Assembly (NCBI GenBank): GCA_028284665.1
Contig: JANQRG010000041.1
Span: 124,001-188,000 of the forward strand
Origin: Croceivirga sp.
GTDB taxonomy: Bacteria; Bacteroidota; Bacteroidia; Flavobacteriales; Flavobacteriaceae
Reading direction: 5' to 3'
DNA length: 64,000 nt
Made by a program: the position numbers and the translations under genes. Below the pieces are notes generated by a model that worked only from the letters and a program-made list of their open reading frames with translations, searched no databases and was not told where the DNA came from. Positions 47,735-55,932 of this stretch are shown piece by piece (position 1 is the first letter of the stretch; every line of letters starts with the position of its first letter).

Positions 47735-47775
47735 ATCAAGCCAGTTTCGTAGTAAGAGAGACTGGCTTTGATTTT
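47735..47775 (+). terminator. Hairpin with T-run just before DUF4907 start
   Basis: ATCAAGCCAGT (47735-47745) pairs with ACTGGCTTTGAT (47761-47772) with a single bulged T, followed by TTT. It ends only 3 nt before the ATG at 47779. It could terminate the barrel-Kelch transcript or act as an attenuator for the DUF4907-LytS-LytTR genes. Confidence 0.55.
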
Positions 47776-47778
47776 GGT

Positions 47779-48135
47779 ATGAGAACAAAAACACTACTTT
47801 CCTTGTTAACTTTGGTTGCTGTTGGTGGCAGTTTCATTCTTCTGACGGTAGTCAGAAAAAAAGAAAGCCCCTTAAATGCGGGTAATTCTTCCAAAGTATA
47901 TAGCTTAAAGGTCAAAAAAAACGGGGAAACCGGTTACTGGTTTTATGAAATATACAGGTTGGACCAGTTGATGATCAAACAAGAATTTGTGCCAAGTCTC
48001 TCGCGAAGAATGCCATTTGCCAGTGAACAGGAAGCAAAAATAATAGGAGAATTGGTACTCTCCCGGTTAAATAAGAACCTACCCCCAACCCTTACGTTGA
48101 GCGAGGTAGAAAAACACTTAGAAATAAAAAAGTAA
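47779..48135 (+). CDS. DUF4907 family small exported protein
   Basis: The 118-residue protein has an N-terminal hydrophobic segment (LLSLLTLVAVGGSFILLTV) that acts as signal or anchor, then GYWFYEIYRLDQLMIKQEFV and KNLPPTLTLSEVEKHLEI. This matches DUF4907, a family often seen next to Kelch proteins in flavobacteria. No function is known. The next gene starts 7 nt downstream. Confidence 0.75.
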   Translation: MRTKTLLSLLTLVAVGGSFILLTVVRKKESPLNAGNSSKVYSLKVKKNGETGYWFYEIYRLDQLMIKQEFVPSLSRRMPFASEQEAKIIGELVLSRLNKNLPPTLTLSEVEKHLEIKK

Positions 48136-48142
48136 ACACTCT

Positions 48143-49165
48143 GTGGAACAAAAAACCGTGGCAAGGGAAATCTGGATACATATCATCGTTTGGATCTGCT
48201 TAATTCTATTTCCAACAGCGTTAAGCATCAATCAATTTGGTTTTGTCGATTCCGGATTTTTCCCAAGGGTGTTTTTGAATCCCCTGTTAGTTTATGTCAA
48301 CTACCTGCTCCTGGTTCCTAAACTATTACTAAAAAGAAAAATCTGGCTGTATATAGTTGTTTCCATAGCATTCCTGGTGATTTTCAACTATGTTGTGAAT
48401 AAAGCATTTTTGCCCATACCGCTTCGCAGATTCAAGGATTTTGCGGAGAGCGATACCACGAAAGCCATTAAGTATGCTCCTTACTTCATGACTTTTATTG
48501 TCTCATTTGCCTTTTTCTTACTCGGCGGGGTTTTAGCACTTACCAAAGATTTCTATAAACGAGACAGAATTACGCAAGCAATTCGGGCGCAGCGTAACGA
48601 AACAGAACTTCAATTTTTGCGCGCGCAATTGAATCCGCATTTTCTCTTTAACTCACTAAATAGCATTTATTCAATGGTAAGGAACAAATCCAATGATGCG
48701 CCGGACGCCGTTATTTCCTTGTCAGAATTAATGCGGTACATGTTGTATGAAACCAAAGAAGATCTGGTGCCTTTGGCAAAAGAAATCGATTATATCAAAA
48801 ACTATGTGGAATTACAACTATTTCGATTATCTGATCCGGAAAATGTAAAGCTTCAGGTGAAAGGGGATTATTCCGATAAAAAAATACCGCCGCTACTGCT
48901 AATTCCTTTTGTGGAGAATGCGTTCAAATACGGAACGGATTTTAAGGGTAAAACCGAGGTTTCCATTAAAATGGAAGTTCTTGGCAATAGCTTATTTTTT
49001 GAAGCAAATAATAAAATAAATACCTATCGTAAGGATAAAATAAATTCCGGAATAGGTTTGGAAAATATAAAAACCAGATTGGCGCTGTTATTTCCTGATA
49101 CCCATGTTTTGAATATCAATAAGACCAGGGAAAACTTTCTCGTACAACTGGAGTTAAATCTATAA
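48143..49165 (+). CDS. LytS/YehU-type sensor histidine kinase
   Basis: The 340-residue kinase begins with GTG at 48143. It has four membrane helices (about 8-28, 43-63, 67-87, 112-133) and no large periplasmic domain. The His_kinase domain carries LRAQLNPHFLFNSLNSIYS, with the phosphorylated His166, and the ATPase part includes PLLLIPFVENAFKYG. It should autophosphorylate and pass phosphate to the LytTR regulator 2 nt downstream. With little extracellular sequence it may sense its signal through partner proteins, perhaps the Kelch or DUF4907 products. Confidence 0.9.
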   Translation: MEQKTVAREIWIHIIVWICLILFPTALSINQFGFVDSGFFPRVFLNPLLVYVNYLLLVPKLLLKRKIWLYIVVSIAFLVIFNYVVNKAFLPIPLRRFKDFAESDTTKAIKYAPYFMTFIVSFAFFLLGGVLALTKDFYKRDRITQAIRAQRNETELQFLRAQLNPHFLFNSLNSIYSMVRNKSNDAPDAVISLSELMRYMLYETKEDLVPLAKEIDYIKNYVELQLFRLSDPENVKLQVKGDYSDKKIPPLLLIPFVENAFKYGTDFKGKTEVSIKMEVLGNSLFFEANNKINTYRKDKINSGIGLENIKTRLALLFPDTHVLNINKTRENFLVQLELNL

Positions 49166-49167
49166 AA

Positions 49168-49893
49168 ATGAAATGCATAATAATTGATGACGAACCTCTG
49201 GCATTAGGAATCATTAAATCTTACTGCGATGATATGGGAGGACTTCAGGTGTTGGGTGCATTTAATAATCCGCTACAAGCCATTGATAGCATCCAGAAAG
49301 AGGAGGTGGATCTGATCTTTTTGGATATTGAGATGCCGCAAATAACAGGATTGGACTTCATAACGGCCATTGACAAAAAGCCCCTCTTTATTTTTACCAC
49401 CGCTTACCCGCAATATGCCATTGAAGGATTTGAACTAAATGCGGTGGACTATCTCGTAAAGCCTATTCCATTTCCCAGATTCATCAAAGCCGTTAATCGG
49501 GCTAAAGAATTGCTTAAATTAAAAGATACTATTGCTACTTCCGGAAATATTTCCTCAGCTGCGGGAGCGGCCAATGCGGAACATGAGTTTATTTTCGTCA
49601 AGGCCGACTACGGCAATGTTAAAATACGGTTAGAAGACATTGTTTATATACAAGGACTTAAGGACTATCTTAAGATCCACGTAGCCCATAAAAAACCAAT
49701 TCTAACACTTATGAATTTCAGGGATATTCAAGAAAAACTGGGACGTGACTATTTTTTTAGAGTGCATCGATCCTTTATTGTGAATATTCATAAGATTGAA
49801 TCCATCCAGCGGAGTAAGATAATCATAAGAGATATGCGAATACCCATTGGCGAGAGCTACAAGGAAAGTTTCCTGAATAGAGTGGGGCTATAG
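49168..49893 (+). CDS. LytTR-family response regulator
   Basis: The 241-residue protein has a receiver domain (IIDDEPLALGII at the start, phospho-acceptor Asp53 in IFLDIEMP, conserved Lys in VDYLVKPIPF) and a C-terminal LytTR DNA-binding domain (about 140-241, with YIQGLKDYLKIH and FFRVHRSFIVN). It is the partner of the kinase immediately upstream. Targets probably include the divergent envelope genes next to it. Confidence 0.93.
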   Translation: MKCIIIDDEPLALGIIKSYCDDMGGLQVLGAFNNPLQAIDSIQKEEVDLIFLDIEMPQITGLDFITAIDKKPLFIFTTAYPQYAIEGFELNAVDYLVKPIPFPRFIKAVNRAKELLKLKDTIATSGNISSAAGAANAEHEFIFVKADYGNVKIRLEDIVYIQGLKDYLKIHVAHKKPILTLMNFRDIQEKLGRDYFFRVHRSFIVNIHKIESIQRSKIIIRDMRIPIGESYKESFLNRVGL

Positions 49894-49932
49894 CAAGAGC
49901 AAAACGCTCAACACAAGCCAACCCAAACTACC

Positions 49933-52305
49933 TTAAGCTTTCAAGGCCTCCATTAAATCAGCATAGGTATAGGTCTTCTCAGAAGCTTCGTCGGTTTTAT
50001 ATAAAATCTCCGCCCGGATCGCTTTTAATCCTGTTACTCCTTGTAAACCTTCCAACTCCACAATCTCAATATTGTTGGTGAAATACCCTTTATGCTTTAG
50101 AAAATGAACATACCTCAAGTACTCCCGCTCGTCTTTTTTCTGGGAATAGACGATTGCCAGCTTTCCCTTTTGAGTTAATCGTTTCCGGGTTCCTTTGATC
50201 AAAGACTTATCGATCCGTTTTTTAATGATCTCATATCGGGCATTATAGGTACCATCCACATCAAACCGCTTCTCATCCATGCGAAAACGGATCGCCAAAG
50301 GTGTGCTGTACACTAACATTAAAGAAGCCACATCAAGTGGTACAGGAAGTTTAGGTTTTAACACATAGTGCCTATTTTCCATCTCGACCATTACCTGTAA
50401 TTGCCACAGTCTTAGATTGTTCAGGTATAGCTCATCAAAAGTACGATTGTTAGCTATAGAGCTTCCTATGTAAAGATTATGTTCTACCCCATCGGTCTTG
50501 TAGCGTTCAAAGTAATGTGGGAACATTTCCTGAGCTTCTTGTTGCCGCTGATCCAACAAGGCGGCTAACTGCATATTGATCTCCTGTACACTTTCATCAT
50601 AGTTACGCCTGTGGTCGTAATACGATTCTGTGGTTGCATCTATTCTGGATTCGTAGGTTTCGATCAGAGCTTTGATAGCGGCATCCTCACGTTTCAGGTG
50701 ATGGAAAGCCGGATTGATCTCTTCATGTACAAAATCGAAAATGGCCTGCTCGGTATTCGTATATAATATCTCCGTAACCTCTTCCAGATGACTATTTACC
50801 CTGAACATCAACTCTTCGTAGATCGGGAGTTTTAACGTGTCCAACGCCTGTTGTAAAATATCCTGAATCTCGGATAGTTGAATTATCAGATCACGCTGAA
50901 TGGCTTGGTTTCGTTCTTTTGAAGATTCTTTGATATCGATCTGCCCATACAACGGGTACACTTCTTTAAACACGATTTCCTGAAAAGAAGGTTGTTTCCC
51001 TTGTAACTCCTCAGCCATAAATCGCTTTGCCTCTTCCTGAAATTTCCAGTACACCGAAGAATGCACAGTAGTACATTCGTGTTGAATGATAGCATCAATC
51101 AAGTTTTGTTCTTCCTCAATAGATCGCAAGACAGCAGAAACGATAAACGGCATAACATCTACCAGCTTGGTAGCATTTACACTATTCAGTTCGTTTACCT
51201 TATCCGAAACAAGCTCCAATACCCCTAACAAATTCCCGTCATCCGCTATAGGAGCAAGGATAGCACTTTTAACACCTTGACCGTGTAGGCTTTTGTAAGG
51301 TTGCCCTCCACCGGATTTTTCAAGGTATTTCTCCACATTGCTAATGGCCACAAAATCGCTTTCATTCAGCAGTTTACTATAGGAATAATCACATAGCATC
51401 CTATCACAGGACTCCATTTCTTTCCCATACAAAATATAGCTTTCAATGCCCTTCCCATGTATCTTAAGGAATCGATCTGTCGCCGGATCATATCCTGCAA
51501 AACCTACATTGATGGTGTTAAGACCAAAAAGGGAGCGGAAGGTTTCCTGGAAGCTATCCATGAAACTATCATTAGTCCGTTTGTTACCGCCAATTAAGGT
51601 AGATTTGATTTCTGAAATAGAATGCTCCGCAGTAACATCAAACATATTGGAAATGGCAAACCCTTTGGAAACAAAACTGTTTGGTGGGATTTTCTCCTTC
51701 CACAGTTCCAGATCGTCAAAGTTTTCCAACAATTCATCTATGTCGGCCTGGGCTAACTCCTTTGCTTTTTCCGTGGGATTGATTTCCATGAAATCTGCAT
51801 TGTACAGAATACGATAGTGCCGCATTACGCCATTCGCATCCGGAATATCGTAGAACAACGGCCGTTTGAAATCCATCTTAAAACCATAGTAAAAGTTTAG
51901 GATCACGGTACATTGCAAGATATATTGCAAATTTTCCGGCATATTACGAATCTCCAATTCAAAATCTTCCCCAGCATCCTTTAAAATCTTTTTAAAGCGT
52001 TCAGAAGAGTTAAAAACAAGATTGGCAAACGGAATGGAAGCGGCTTTGATCTCATTATGCGTTAATACTTCCGAGAACGTATCCATCAAAATCGTGTGAA
52101 TAACGTCTTTTCTCTTCTCGACTATTGATAAGTCGTCAAATCCCTCCCGAAGTTCAGGATAGGGAGCCTGCACTTCCAAAATGTATTTTGCCCGCTGCCG
52201 CAGTAGCTCATTATCGCTCTCCAGCATGGCATCGTACTGCTGCAACAATTTGTTAAAGCTAACCAATTGAATCAGCGGGGCTTCTCCGTTGTAGTGCTGT
52301 TCCAT
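49933..52305 (-). CDS. GAF-domain protein with long helical regions, unknown function
   Basis: The 790-residue protein has no signal peptide. The N-terminal 230 residues are unrecognised. A GAF-like domain spans about 230-395 (INVGFAGYDPATDRFLKI, then VKSAILAPIADDGNLLGVLE). A long helical and coiled-coil stretch follows (about 400-610), then a C-terminal domain beginning HNLYIGSSIANNRTFDELY. There is no kinase, cyclase or output domain that I recognise. It is divergent from a metallophosphoesterase gene. The GAF call is reasonable; everything else is open. Confidence 0.7.
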   Translation of the reverse strand: MEQHYNGEAPLIQLVSFNKLLQQYDAMLESDNELLRQRAKYILEVQAPYPELREGFDDLSIVEKRKDVIHTILMDTFSEVLTHNEIKAASIPFANLVFNSSERFKKILKDAGEDFELEIRNMPENLQYILQCTVILNFYYGFKMDFKRPLFYDIPDANGVMRHYRILYNADFMEINPTEKAKELAQADIDELLENFDDLELWKEKIPPNSFVSKGFAISNMFDVTAEHSISEIKSTLIGGNKRTNDSFMDSFQETFRSLFGLNTINVGFAGYDPATDRFLKIHGKGIESYILYGKEMESCDRMLCDYSYSKLLNESDFVAISNVEKYLEKSGGGQPYKSLHGQGVKSAILAPIADDGNLLGVLELVSDKVNELNSVNATKLVDVMPFIVSAVLRSIEEEQNLIDAIIQHECTTVHSSVYWKFQEEAKRFMAEELQGKQPSFQEIVFKEVYPLYGQIDIKESSKERNQAIQRDLIIQLSEIQDILQQALDTLKLPIYEELMFRVNSHLEEVTEILYTNTEQAIFDFVHEEINPAFHHLKREDAAIKALIETYESRIDATTESYYDHRRNYDESVQEINMQLAALLDQRQQEAQEMFPHYFERYKTDGVEHNLYIGSSIANNRTFDELYLNNLRLWQLQVMVEMENRHYVLKPKLPVPLDVASLMLVYSTPLAIRFRMDEKRFDVDGTYNARYEIIKKRIDKSLIKGTRKRLTQKGKLAIVYSQKKDEREYLRYVHFLKHKGYFTNNIEIVELEGLQGVTGLKAIRAEILYKTDEASEKTYTYADLMEALKA

Positions 52306-52348
52306 ACCTATATTGGTCTTGATTTAGTGTGTAAAATTACAAAAAGCG

Positions 52349-52397
52349 TCCGTATACTATTGTTAACGGTTTGTTTACGGATTTTTGGACTTTTTTT
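52349..52397 (+). terminator. Terminator-like hairpin in the GAF/phosphoesterase divergent region
   Basis: TCCGTATAC (52349-52357) pairs with GTTTACGGA (52373-52381) with one mismatch across a 15-nt loop. TTTTTGGACTTTTTTT follows. It lies upstream of the phosphoesterase gene at 52421, so it may be a leader attenuator rather than a gene-end terminator. Confidence 0.4.
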
Positions 52398-52420
52398 AGA
52401 TATTTAAATAAATAAATCCA

Positions 52421-53317
52421 ATGTCCGCGAACAAAAGACTGCAAAAAGCCTATGAATCGGCCAAGAGGATTCCCTTTAGTGATACCTCTAAGTTCATTTT
52501 CTTTAGTGATTGTCACCGCGGAGATAACAGTTTTGCGGACGATTTTGCCAACAACCGAAACATCTATTTTCACGCCTTAAACCACTATTATCGCGAAGGA
52601 TTCCAGTATTGTGAACTGGGTGATGGAGATGAGTTATGGGAGAATGTGTATTTCGAACCTATTTTTGAGGCCCACAAAAATGTTTTTCAATTACTGAGAC
52701 AATTTCATTTGGAAAGTAGACTGCACATGGTCTGGGGCAATCACGATATGGTGTACAGAAATCCCGGATATGTAGAAAAGCACCTCACCCATTATTTTGA
52801 GCCGATAGAAGGTAAGGACATGGCTTTATTTGAAGGTATAGTGTACCATGAGGCGCTGGTATTACAGCACGAAGTAACCGGGCAGGAGATCTTTTGCACC
52901 CATGGCCACCAGGCAGATTGGTGGAACTATGTCTGCTGGAGAATTGGCCGTTTTCTGGTACGGGTGCTATGGAAGCCATTACAAGTCGTTGGGATCGCAG
53001 ATCCCACAAGCCCTGCAAAGAATTACAAGGAATTGATCCGCATCGAACGCCGGATAAAACGATGGATATTGAAGAATAAACTAAAGATGACCATTACGGG
53101 ACACACCCACCGTCCCCGGTTTCCAGAACCCGGACAAATCCCCTTTTTTAATGACGGGAGCTGTGTTCATCCCAGAAGCATCACGGGGATAGAGCTTGAG
53201 AAAGGGGAGATTTCTCTCGTCAAATGGCATATTGACACAAAACCGGATGGCACCTTACAGATCGTAAGAGTGTTGTTGGAAGGTCCGGAAAAACTTTCAG
53301 ACTACAGGTCTTCTTAA
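52421..53317 (+). CDS. Cytoplasmic metallophosphoesterase
   Basis: The 298-residue calcineurin-like phosphoesterase has the full set of metal motifs: FFSDCHRGD (Asp30, His32), ELGDGDELWE (Asp68), VWGNHDMVYR, THGHQADWW and ITGHTHRPRF. It lacks a signal peptide. The order and spacing recall LpxH-like and serine/threonine phosphatase-like members, but neither substrate can be assigned. A tryptophan-rich segment (WWNYVCWRIGRFLVRVLW) may bind membrane. Its stop interlocks with the convergent aminotransferase stop (TTAA, 53314-53317). Confidence 0.85.
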   Translation: MSANKRLQKAYESAKRIPFSDTSKFIFFSDCHRGDNSFADDFANNRNIYFHALNHYYREGFQYCELGDGDELWENVYFEPIFEAHKNVFQLLRQFHLESRLHMVWGNHDMVYRNPGYVEKHLTHYFEPIEGKDMALFEGIVYHEALVLQHEVTGQEIFCTHGHQADWWNYVCWRIGRFLVRVLWKPLQVVGIADPTSPAKNYKELIRIERRIKRWILKNKLKMTITGHTHRPRFPEPGQIPFFNDGSCVHPRSITGIELEKGEISLVKWHIDTKPDGTLQIVRVLLEGPEKLSDYRSS

Positions 53318-54579
53318 ACCCTCTTAGCTATATTTCGAATAGCGGCAATGAACTGATCTAATTCCTCGGTAGTGGTATACACATTTGGTGTAATTCGGCA
53401 ACCTTGTACGTTCTCATAATCTATAGCGACCGTCCAGATCTTGAACTCCTCAAGCAAGGTTTTTGCCAGATCATGCGGTTTCATATTCTGAATTCCAACA
53501 TTTGCTATGCCACAACTTCTGTGGGATTCTACAGGAGTGTTAACAACAACGTTTTTTACATTTCGAAGTGGATCGCTCCAATATCGCTGAATAAAACGCA
53601 GGCGCGCCTCCTTTCGTTGAAGTCCGATCATATTCAAATAGTCTATTGCATCGTTAATGGTCAAATCCGTATGGACAGGGTGCGTCCCGGTGTGATTTAA
53701 CCTTCTAATCTTGGTAACATCATCTTCATGTTCAGCCAGAAGCGGCCAAATTTTGGGGATATGTTTTTTGGCGACATACAAGATCCCGGCACCAAGAGGC
53801 ACACTCAACCATTTATGCAGGCTGGAGCCATAATAATCGCAGTTCAATGCCTCAATGTCTACTTTTATATGACCTACGCAATGCGCACCATCTACCATTA
53901 CTTCAACACCATATGAATGTGCCATATCGCAAATTTTCCGAATAGGTAAGATCTGACCGGTAATATTTACCATGTGGCAGACCATCAATAATTTGGTTTT
54001 TGGTGTAATCTGCGATTCGTACAAAGTCACGATTTCCTCATCCGAGGCAGGGTGGTTGGGCAGTGAAACCTCTTTACATACCATCCCATACCGCTTTTGT
54101 TGCTGGAAAAAGTGCATCCGCATTGCTCCGTAATCCTGTTTGGCGAAAACAGCTTCATCTCCTCTTTCCCAGGGGTAACCGCCAATGATCATATCAAGTG
54201 ACTCCGTAGTGTTTCGGGTAACTATAAGTTCTTCCGGTGCACAGTTCACCAATTTTGCCAAGCGGGCAGCGGCAGCATTCTTATTTTCCCATTGCACGGT
54301 TCGCATATAATACGAGGCTTCGTAGTTGACGTTTTGTACATGTTCCATGTATTTGTTAAGAATGGGGATGGGAACAAAATTGTAATACCCGTTTTCCAGG
54401 TTAATGTAATCCGGTTTTAGGGCATAATCCATACGAATACGTTTCCAAAAGGAAGGATCATCACTTTGGGGATAGGGAAGAAGGTTTGTGGTTTTGGCAT
54501 AACCCTGTAAAGAGGTGGCCAGGAAAGGGGATACAAGCGTTGCTTGCCCCAGTCGTTTTAGAAATTGTCTTTTTTTCAT
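53314..54579 (-). CDS. Class V aminotransferase-like PLP enzyme, exported
   Basis: The 421-residue enzyme has a cysteine-desulfurase/isopenicillin-N-epimerase-like fold. The PLP-binding Lys256 is in SSLHKWLSVP and Asp230 in VMVDGAHCVGH. The N-terminus (MKKRQFLKRLGQATLVSPF) resembles a Tat signal but has only KR rather than twin Arg, so the export route is unsure. Family members act as epimerases, lyases or desulfurases; no active-site Cys loop for desulfuration is evident. It is single and divergent from the AraC-type regulator. Confidence 0.85.
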   Translation of the reverse strand: MKKRQFLKRLGQATLVSPFLATSLQGYAKTTNLLPYPQSDDPSFWKRIRMDYALKPDYINLENGYYNFVPIPILNKYMEHVQNVNYEASYYMRTVQWENKNAAAARLAKLVNCAPEELIVTRNTTESLDMIIGGYPWERGDEAVFAKQDYGAMRMHFFQQQKRYGMVCKEVSLPNHPASDEEIVTLYESQITPKTKLLMVCHMVNITGQILPIRKICDMAHSYGVEVMVDGAHCVGHIKVDIEALNCDYYGSSLHKWLSVPLGAGILYVAKKHIPKIWPLLAEHEDDVTKIRRLNHTGTHPVHTDLTINDAIDYLNMIGLQRKEARLRFIQRYWSDPLRNVKNVVVNTPVESHRSCGIANVGIQNMKPHDLAKTLLEEFKIWTVAIDYENVQGCRITPNVYTTTEELDQFIAAIRNIAKRV

Positions 54580-54597
54580 GCTATCTGCCCTTACGGC

Positions 54598-54616
54598 TAG
54601 TCAAATCTTGTGACTA
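54598..54616. promoter_or_regulatory. Inverted repeat between divergent aminotransferase and AraC genes
   Basis: TAGTCA-N7-TGACTA is a perfect 6-bp dyad in the 64-bp divergent region. Its position suits an operator shared by both promoters. The regulator is unknown; the adjacent AraC-type protein is one candidate. Confidence 0.4.
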
Positions 54617-54643
54617 AAAGAGTTGTATCTTGCTTTTGTATGC

Positions 54644-55831
54644 ATGAATTTACAACTTAATACGTACTTGGAACAACTGCAACCCATTATAGACCAGATA
54701 CCTATTCGCCATAATTGGGTATCCCATTTTATGTTTTTGGGTATTGCACAGGCTTATTTTCTAACCCTGGTTATCTTCTTACGATCTAAGATCAACTCTC
54801 CTATCCGGATTTTTGGTTGGTCTTTGCTGTTTCAGGCAATCGTTTGCACGGACACCTATCTGTGCTATACCGGACTCATGAAATATCTCCTGCACTCGAA
54901 TGATTCCACGGAATTCCTTGTACTGCTCATCGCTCCCAGTATTTACTTTTTTACCTACTCGCTTTTAGAGCGAAAACCAATTACCCTCAAAAAGCATTGG
55001 ATACACCTGGTGGTTCCTCTACTCTACGCTATTACTCAAATAGGCTATTTCCTGAATCCGCTATCGGTAAAATTAAATGCCTATTTGGATGCATATCACC
55101 CTGCTATTGCTATGGTGAAGGTATCCGAATCTGTGACGTATGAATACCAGGTGATTAAGGATGAGTTTCGGTGGTTGGTACTGTTAAGTTTTGCCCTCTA
55201 CCTAGTTTTATCGATCCTATTGGTACTAAAAAGCAGGAAAAATAGAAAACTATCAAGTAAAAACATCCGAATAGACAAATATGCTTTTACCCGAAACACC
55301 CTTATTTTTCTTGTACTGCTCCTTACATTAGTCCTTGTAGTCTATCTGAATTACGAAGATGACGGAGGTGACCATTTTATTGTACTTTCCTTGACTGCGA
55401 TAACTTATATCAGCAGCTTTTTCGTGCTTTCGGAATCACGCTTTTTTGAAAACACCTGGATTGCAGACAAATATGAAACCCTTGCTGCACCTGCCATTCC
55501 TCTTGAAGCGATAGAGGAGGCCTGCAACGTAGAGAATTATTTTCTATCAAACGAGGCAAGTTTGAAAGGGCTAGCATCTAAAATGGGGGTAAGTGCTAAT
55601 GCGGTTTCCCAGGTAATTAACTCTCAGCAAAAAATGAACTTTAACGACTTTCTAAACAAGAAACGAATCGGAGTCGCTAAGAAAAGATTGTTAGATGTCT
55701 CGTTCAAACATTTGACCATCGAAGGGGTGGGACAATCCGTAGGGTTCCGATCCAAATCTGCCTTTTACAATGCTTTTAAGAAACATACCGGGGTCTCGCC
55801 TTCGATATTTATAAAGCAAAATAACGCTTAA
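54644..55831 (+). CDS. Membrane-bound AraC-family transcriptional regulator
   Basis: From ATG 54644 the protein is 395 residues. The N-terminal 260 residues hold about seven membrane helices, and the C-terminal 100 residues hold an AraC helix-turn-helix pair (LKGLASKMGVSANAVSQVIN and IEGVGQSVGFRSKSAFYNAF). This architecture is common in Bacteroidetes and suggests a membrane-sensed signal. An in-frame TTG at 54623 is less likely as start. The acyltransferase gene follows after about 100 nt in the same direction and may be a target. Confidence 0.88.
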   Translation: MNLQLNTYLEQLQPIIDQIPIRHNWVSHFMFLGIAQAYFLTLVIFLRSKINSPIRIFGWSLLFQAIVCTDTYLCYTGLMKYLLHSNDSTEFLVLLIAPSIYFFTYSLLERKPITLKKHWIHLVVPLLYAITQIGYFLNPLSVKLNAYLDAYHPAIAMVKVSESVTYEYQVIKDEFRWLVLLSFALYLVLSILLVLKSRKNRKLSSKNIRIDKYAFTRNTLIFLVLLLTLVLVVYLNYEDDGGDHFIVLSLTAITYISSFFVLSESRFFENTWIADKYETLAAPAIPLEAIEEACNVENYFLSNEASLKGLASKMGVSANAVSQVINSQQKMNFNDFLNKKRIGVAKKRLLDVSFKHLTIEGVGQSVGFRSKSAFYNAFKKHTGVSPSIFIKQNNA

Positions 55832-55932
55832 AACTTCCTTTTTCTCCAGAATTGTAATTCAGAACACCTAAGGACGCCTAAAATTAGGCAGTTCAATGTA
55901 GGTGGGAAATATTTGTACCAAACAACAGTATC

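Noticed and set aside
53314-54579. Tat signal peptide on the aminotransferase
   Set aside because: The motif has KRQFLK rather than two consecutive arginines, so Tat export is not claimed, only a likely exported N-terminus.
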